Origin: Rhodococcus sp. 105337 | GTDB lineage: Bacteria > Actinomycetota > Actinomycetes > Mycobacteriales > Mycobacteriaceae | Reading direction: 5' to 3' | Assembly (NCBI RefSeq): GCF_012844225.1 | Contig: NZ_JABAGQ010000002.1 | Location: 490,783-554,782, forward strand | Length of the DNA: 64,000 nucleotides | In this document: positions 60,871 to 64,000 of the stretch, one piece after another | Layout of the letters: every line of letters starts with the position of its first letter | Numbering within the stretch: the stretch's first letter is position 1 | Program-made: the position numbers and the translations under genes | Notes under the pieces: model-generated | Told to the model about the DNA's origin: nothing | Database searches by the model: none | What the model saw: the letters and a program-made list of their open reading frames with translations, nothing else

Positions 60871-61118
60871 TGCAGTGAAAGTTCGACGCTCCGCGTTGTG
60901 ACTGTTTGAGTCCGTGCCGTCCGGTTATCCGGGGTTGGCCACGAAAGTGGTCACCGTGCCCGGTTCGCAGTCGGCCACGTGTTGCGAACCTTCCGGGAGG
61001 ACCCCGTCGGCGCCTGCGTCGGCGGGGTCTTCACATGCCTGCCTTCACATGTGGGGAGCGTTCCGACAACGGCGCGCCCGCGTCCCGGAGGACGCGGGCC
61101 CGCGCGCAGGTCAACAGA
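60871..61118. other. Hairpin-rich intergenic segment
   Basis: No gene is supported here. Two inverted repeats are visible: GGTTCGCA...TGCGAACC (60962-60990) and GACCCCG...CGGGGTC (61000-61029). They lie beyond the stop codons of both convergent neighbours, so they could end transcription of the DUF808 and catalase genes. There is no tRNA cloverleaf. Confidence 0.45.
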
Positions 61119-62033
61119 TCAGGGCGTTTCGGGATCGAGGGCGTCCTTCATCTTGCCCATCAGCCCCTTCTCCGTGCCCAGCGCAGCCGAACGCGGCTCA
61201 CCCTGCGACCCGTCATAGGTCGCATACAGCTTCGGATCCGGCGGCGGCGCACTGGCCACATCACCGAGCGGAACCGGATCGGCCAGGAACGACATCGGCG
61301 TCGACCCGTCGGGACCGGTACCGTGCGCCCACCGGCCCTGATCCGACGCGACACCGTCCGACAGATGCCACAAGCTCGTGGCATGTTCGGAATGCTCCTC
61401 GTCGAACAACGCGTTCGGTGCGATCGGGGACGGCTCGATCCCGTCGGCCTGCAGTTCCTCGATCGCCGCGAGCCACAGATTCTGGTGGTACGTATCGCGC
61501 GCCAGGTTGAACTTCAGCATGTCCTTGACACCCGGATCGTCGGTCATGTGATACAAACGCGCGGTTTGTACCCGGCCCTGCGCTTCGGCAGCGACGTTGG
61601 CCCGGAAGTCGGCGAGCAGGTTGCCGCTCGCGACGATGAACCGTCCGTTCCAGGGCACACCGTTGCTGTCCGACAGCGTCGGTCCGCCGCCGGAGACGAT
61701 GGCCTGTTGCGGGTCCATTCCGCCGAGCACGGCCGCGACGACGGGGTCGGCGGCGGCGTTCTTGGTCGATTCGGTGGCCGGTGCGCCTTCGAGGAACCGG
61801 GCGACCATGGTGGCGATCATTTCGACGTGGCCGATTTCTTCGGTGGCGACGTCCATGATCATGTCCTTGTACTTGCCGGGCATCCGGCAGTTCCATCCCT
61901 GGAACAGGTACTGCATGGTGACGGTCATTTCGCCGTATGCGCCGCCGATGAGTTCTTGGAGTTTGCGGGCGTAGACGGGATCGGGCTTCTCGGGTTTGAC
62001 GTCGAACTGGAGGTGATCTGTGTGACGGAACAA
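61119..62033 (-). CDS. Manganese catalase
   Basis: The 304-residue non-heme catalase has a ferritin-like four-helix core with dimanganese ligands: GGAYGEMTVTMQYLFQGW (Glu), DVATEEIGHVEMIATM (Glu and His), VAAEAQGRVQ (Glu) and RDTYHQNLWLAAI (His). The start is TTG 62033 (LFRHTDHLQFDVKPEKPDPV) after GGGAGAG. It removes hydrogen peroxide, in addition to KatG at 27244-29427. It is divergent from the alcohol dehydrogenase. Confidence 0.96.
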   Translation of the reverse strand: MFRHTDHLQFDVKPEKPDPVYARKLQELIGGAYGEMTVTMQYLFQGWNCRMPGKYKDMIMDVATEEIGHVEMIATMVARFLEGAPATESTKNAAADPVVAAVLGGMDPQQAIVSGGGPTLSDSNGVPWNGRFIVASGNLLADFRANVAAEAQGRVQTARLYHMTDDPGVKDMLKFNLARDTYHQNLWLAAIEELQADGIEPSPIAPNALFDEEHSEHATSLWHLSDGVASDQGRWAHGTGPDGSTPMSFLADPVPLGDVASAPPPDPKLYATYDGSQGEPRSAALGTEKGLMGKMKDALDPETP

Positions 62034-62210
62034 TTCTCTCCCTTTCGTGTCGGGACTTCTGAGTCCTGGGGTGGGGAGGTACCACCGCGAAACGCGACCA
62101 AACCTCCGAGATCGTGAGATCTCCCCGGAACTGATCGGCCCGGTCGTGCATCGGACGTATCCGAGGGGGTACCCGCGTGCCACGAACCACGAGGAGACCC
62201 GGGAGGCGAC

Positions 62211-63359
62211 TTGAAAGCGATGGTGTACCGAGGGCCCTACAAGATCCGGGTGGAAGAGAAGGACATCCCGCGTATCGAGCACCCGAACGATGCGATCGTG
62301 CGCGTGCAGAGAGCGGCTATCTGCGGTTCGGACCTGCACCTGTACCACGGCATGATGCCCGACACGCGTGTCGGGATGACCTTCGGTCACGAGTTCATCG
62401 GCGTGGTGCACGAGGTCGGGCCGTCGGTCCGCAATCTGACGCCCGGAGACCGGGTGATGGTGCCGTTCAACGTGTACTGCGGATCCTGCTACTTCTGTGC
62501 ACGCGGGCTGTATTCCAACTGCCACAACGTCAATCCGAATGCCACGGCAGTGGGCGGCATCTACGGCTACTCGCACACCTGCGGCGGATACGACGGAGGC
62601 CAGGCGGAATTCGTGCGAGTGCCGTTCGCCGACGTCGGGCCCGAACCGATCCCGGAATGGATGGACGACGAAGACGCGCTGATGTGCACCGACGCGCTGG
62701 CGACAGGCTATTTCGGTGCCCAGTTGGGTGACATCACCGAGGGCGACACCGTCGTGGTCTTCGGGGCCGGCCCGGTAGGGCTGTACGCCGCGAAGAGTTC
62801 GTGGTTCATGGGCGCCGGCCGAGTCATCGTGATCGACCACCTCGAGTATCGACTCGAGAAAGCACGCACCTTCGCTCACGCCGAGACCTACAACTTCGCG
62901 GAATACGACGACATCGTCGTGCAGATGAAGAAGGCCACCGACTATCTCGGGGCCGATGTGGTCATCGATGCGGTAGGCGCGGAAGCCGACGGCAACTTCC
63001 TCCAGCACGTGACGTCGGCGAAGTTCAAGTTGCAGGGTGGATCACCTATCGCATTGAACTGGGCGATCGACTCGGTCCGCAAGGGCGGAACGGTCTCGGT
63101 CATGGGGGCGTACGGGCCGATGTTCAGTGCCGTCAAATTCGGCGACGCGATGAACAAGGGTTTGACGCTGCGGATGAATCAGTGCCCGGTCAAACGCCAG
63201 TGGCCGCGTTTGTTCGAACATATTCGCAACGGTTACATCAAGCCCAACGAGCTTGTCACGCACAGGATTCCGCTGGAACACATCGCCGAGGGATTCCACA
63301 TCTTCTCCGCGAAACTCGACGAGTGCATCAAGCCGGTCATCGTGCCGGATGCCGGATGA
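62211..63359 (+). CDS. Zinc-dependent alcohol/formaldehyde dehydrogenase
   Basis: The 382-residue medium-chain dehydrogenase has the catalytic zinc set Cys38, His60 and Glu61 (AAICGSDLH, FGHEFIG), the structural zinc cysteines in YCGSCYFCARGLYSNC and a Rossmann motif VFGAGPVGLYAA. It resembles glutathione-independent formaldehyde dehydrogenases and related threonine-type enzymes; substrate not fixed. TTG 62211 follows GGGAGG. It is divergent from the manganese catalase and followed 12 bases later by an unknown gene. Confidence 0.92.
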   Translation: MKAMVYRGPYKIRVEEKDIPRIEHPNDAIVRVQRAAICGSDLHLYHGMMPDTRVGMTFGHEFIGVVHEVGPSVRNLTPGDRVMVPFNVYCGSCYFCARGLYSNCHNVNPNATAVGGIYGYSHTCGGYDGGQAEFVRVPFADVGPEPIPEWMDDEDALMCTDALATGYFGAQLGDITEGDTVVVFGAGPVGLYAAKSSWFMGAGRVIVIDHLEYRLEKARTFAHAETYNFAEYDDIVVQMKKATDYLGADVVIDAVGAEADGNFLQHVTSAKFKLQGGSPIALNWAIDSVRKGGTVSVMGAYGPMFSAVKFGDAMNKGLTLRMNQCPVKRQWPRLFEHIRNGYIKPNELVTHRIPLEHIAEGFHIFSAKLDECIKPVIVPDAG

Positions 63360-63371
63360 GAGGGCTGCGTG

Positions 63372-63932
63372 ATGGCAGAACACGAACTTCCGACCGCCTA
63401 CGTCCCGAGCGCGCCACAGCCGCCGGACGCCGATGCGTTGCGCGCACGTATTCCCGGATGGGGTGTGGACATCGATCCCGCGGACCGTCCGTCGGTACCG
63501 AAAGAGCGCTTCGACCCCGAGGCATCGGGTGCGCGATGGACCTTCCCCGAGCGACAGGAGGAGAGGTGGCCACGGGAACGATCCGTCGAGCATGCCTTCG
63601 TCACCCCGGTCTTCGGCACGGCGTGCCCGCCCAAGGGCCTGTCCGGAATGATCCGCAAGTACGCCTACCGCCGTTTCAGTGAAGGCCGTGCCGCGCACTG
63701 GCTCCTGCTGCTCGGTGCCGATCGTGTCGACGCGGTCGAGTCGCATCTGCGTTCCTTCGTTTCCGGGCGACCGGACAACCCGGTGACGGAAACGGGAGTC
63801 CGGGCGGAGTTCACCCATAACGGACCGGCGGAGCGTGCGAAGAGCACGCGAGTCGACAAGTCCCACCAGTGGCTCGATCCGATCCTCGTCGGCGCGCCGT
63901 GGCTCCTGGCTCTCGGTGCGGGACTCGGGTAA
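63372..63932 (+). CDS. Unknown protein following the dehydrogenase
   Basis: The 186-residue protein has no signal peptide and begins MAEHELPTAYVPSAPQPPDA. A middle block (RSVEHAFVTPVFGTACPPKG, LSGMIRKYAYRRFSEGRAAH, WLLLLGADRVDAVESHL) with basic and aromatic residues is followed by a hydrophobic end (LVGAPWLLALGAGLG). I do not know the family. It is probably co-transcribed with the dehydrogenase gene 12 bases upstream and may belong to a small stress module with the catalase. The remaining 68 bases of the window hold no gene. Confidence 0.72.
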   Translation: MAEHELPTAYVPSAPQPPDADALRARIPGWGVDIDPADRPSVPKERFDPEASGARWTFPERQEERWPRERSVEHAFVTPVFGTACPPKGLSGMIRKYAYRRFSEGRAAHWLLLLGADRVDAVESHLRSFVSGRPDNPVTETGVRAEFTHNGPAERAKSTRVDKSHQWLDPILVGAPWLLALGAGLG

Positions 63933-64000
63933 GTCCCGGGAAGTGGTGGGAATCGGCTGAGCGCATCCGGCCAGGTCCGCGGCGTGTCGCTCCCTCGCCG

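Noticed and set aside
60900..61030. Possible tRNA or riboswitch
   Set aside because: Inverted repeats are present, but no cloverleaf, CCA end or known riboswitch core is seen.

Overview
This window is high-GC DNA from an actinomycete of the Mycobacteriales, most likely Rhodococcus or a close relative. The gene order over most of it is, as I recall it, the block around M. tuberculosis Rv2235 to Rv2199: SURF1, ptpA, ptkA, NIF3, zinc ribbon, RNase H/phosphatase, panB, Hip1-like peptidase, glnA2, glnE, then glnA1, RDD protein, DUF4191, lipA, lipB, dlaT, leucyl aminopeptidase, gcvT, ilvE, cobS, cobT, HesB protein, adoK, asnB, ctaC and ctaF. GTG and TTG starts, tightly coupled operons, an FurA-KatG pair and a type A RNase P RNA fit this assignment.

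Layout. 1-1.3 kb: the end of an unknown gene, a DUF4287 protein and a small membrane protein. 1.3-7.0 kb: a minus-strand operon for a Dpp/Nik-type ABC importer (lipoprotein, permease, permease-ATPase fusion, ATPase) ending in an unknown 168-residue protein, preceded by two tandem IdeR/DtxR-like iron boxes. 7.1-12.8 kb: DUF5655 protein, SURF1, a PtpA/PtkA pair, and the NIF3, zinc-ribbon and RNase H-phosphatase genes. 12.9-20.3 kb: secreted lipase-like protein, DUF1697, RNase P RNA, two tiny genes, RNB ribonuclease, CHAP protein, prolyl iminopeptidase, lipoprotein and panB. 20.5-26.5 kb: Hip1-like peptidase, glnA2 and glnE.

26.5-39.7 kb is an accessory block between glnE and glnA1, which sit next to each other in M. 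tuberculosis. It holds a small secreted protein, furA-katG, a TetR regulator with paired operators, an MFS transporter broken by an in-frame TAG, a methyltransferase, an alpha/beta hydrolase broken by a one-base frameshift, and a large LuxR (LAL) regulator split by a 3.35-kb IS21-family element. The element has a 5-bp target duplication, two 21-22 bp repeats at each end, istA, istB and an extra passenger gene. Removing the element plus one copy of the duplication restores the regulator frame exactly.

39.9-59.7 kb returns to the conserved core: nitrogen assimilation (glnA1, the substrate of glnE), lipoate synthesis and transfer (lipB, lipA) next to their lipoyl-protein target dlaT, which carries three lipoyl domains, two of them a near-identical 260-bp duplication. 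Glycine cleavage, branched-chain transamination, cobalamin assembly, Fe-S carrier, adenosine kinase, an LtsA/AsnB amidotransferase and two cytochrome oxidase subunits follow. 59.8-64.0 kb: a DUF808 membrane protein with a 15-bp tandem repeat across its stop codon, a manganese catalase, a zinc alcohol dehydrogenase and an unknown protein.

No tRNA, rRNA 16S/23S/5S, CRISPR array or prophage was recognised. The most unusual items are the IS21 passenger gene, the iron-box-controlled importer, the 30-codon ORF beside rnpB and the dlaT duplication.
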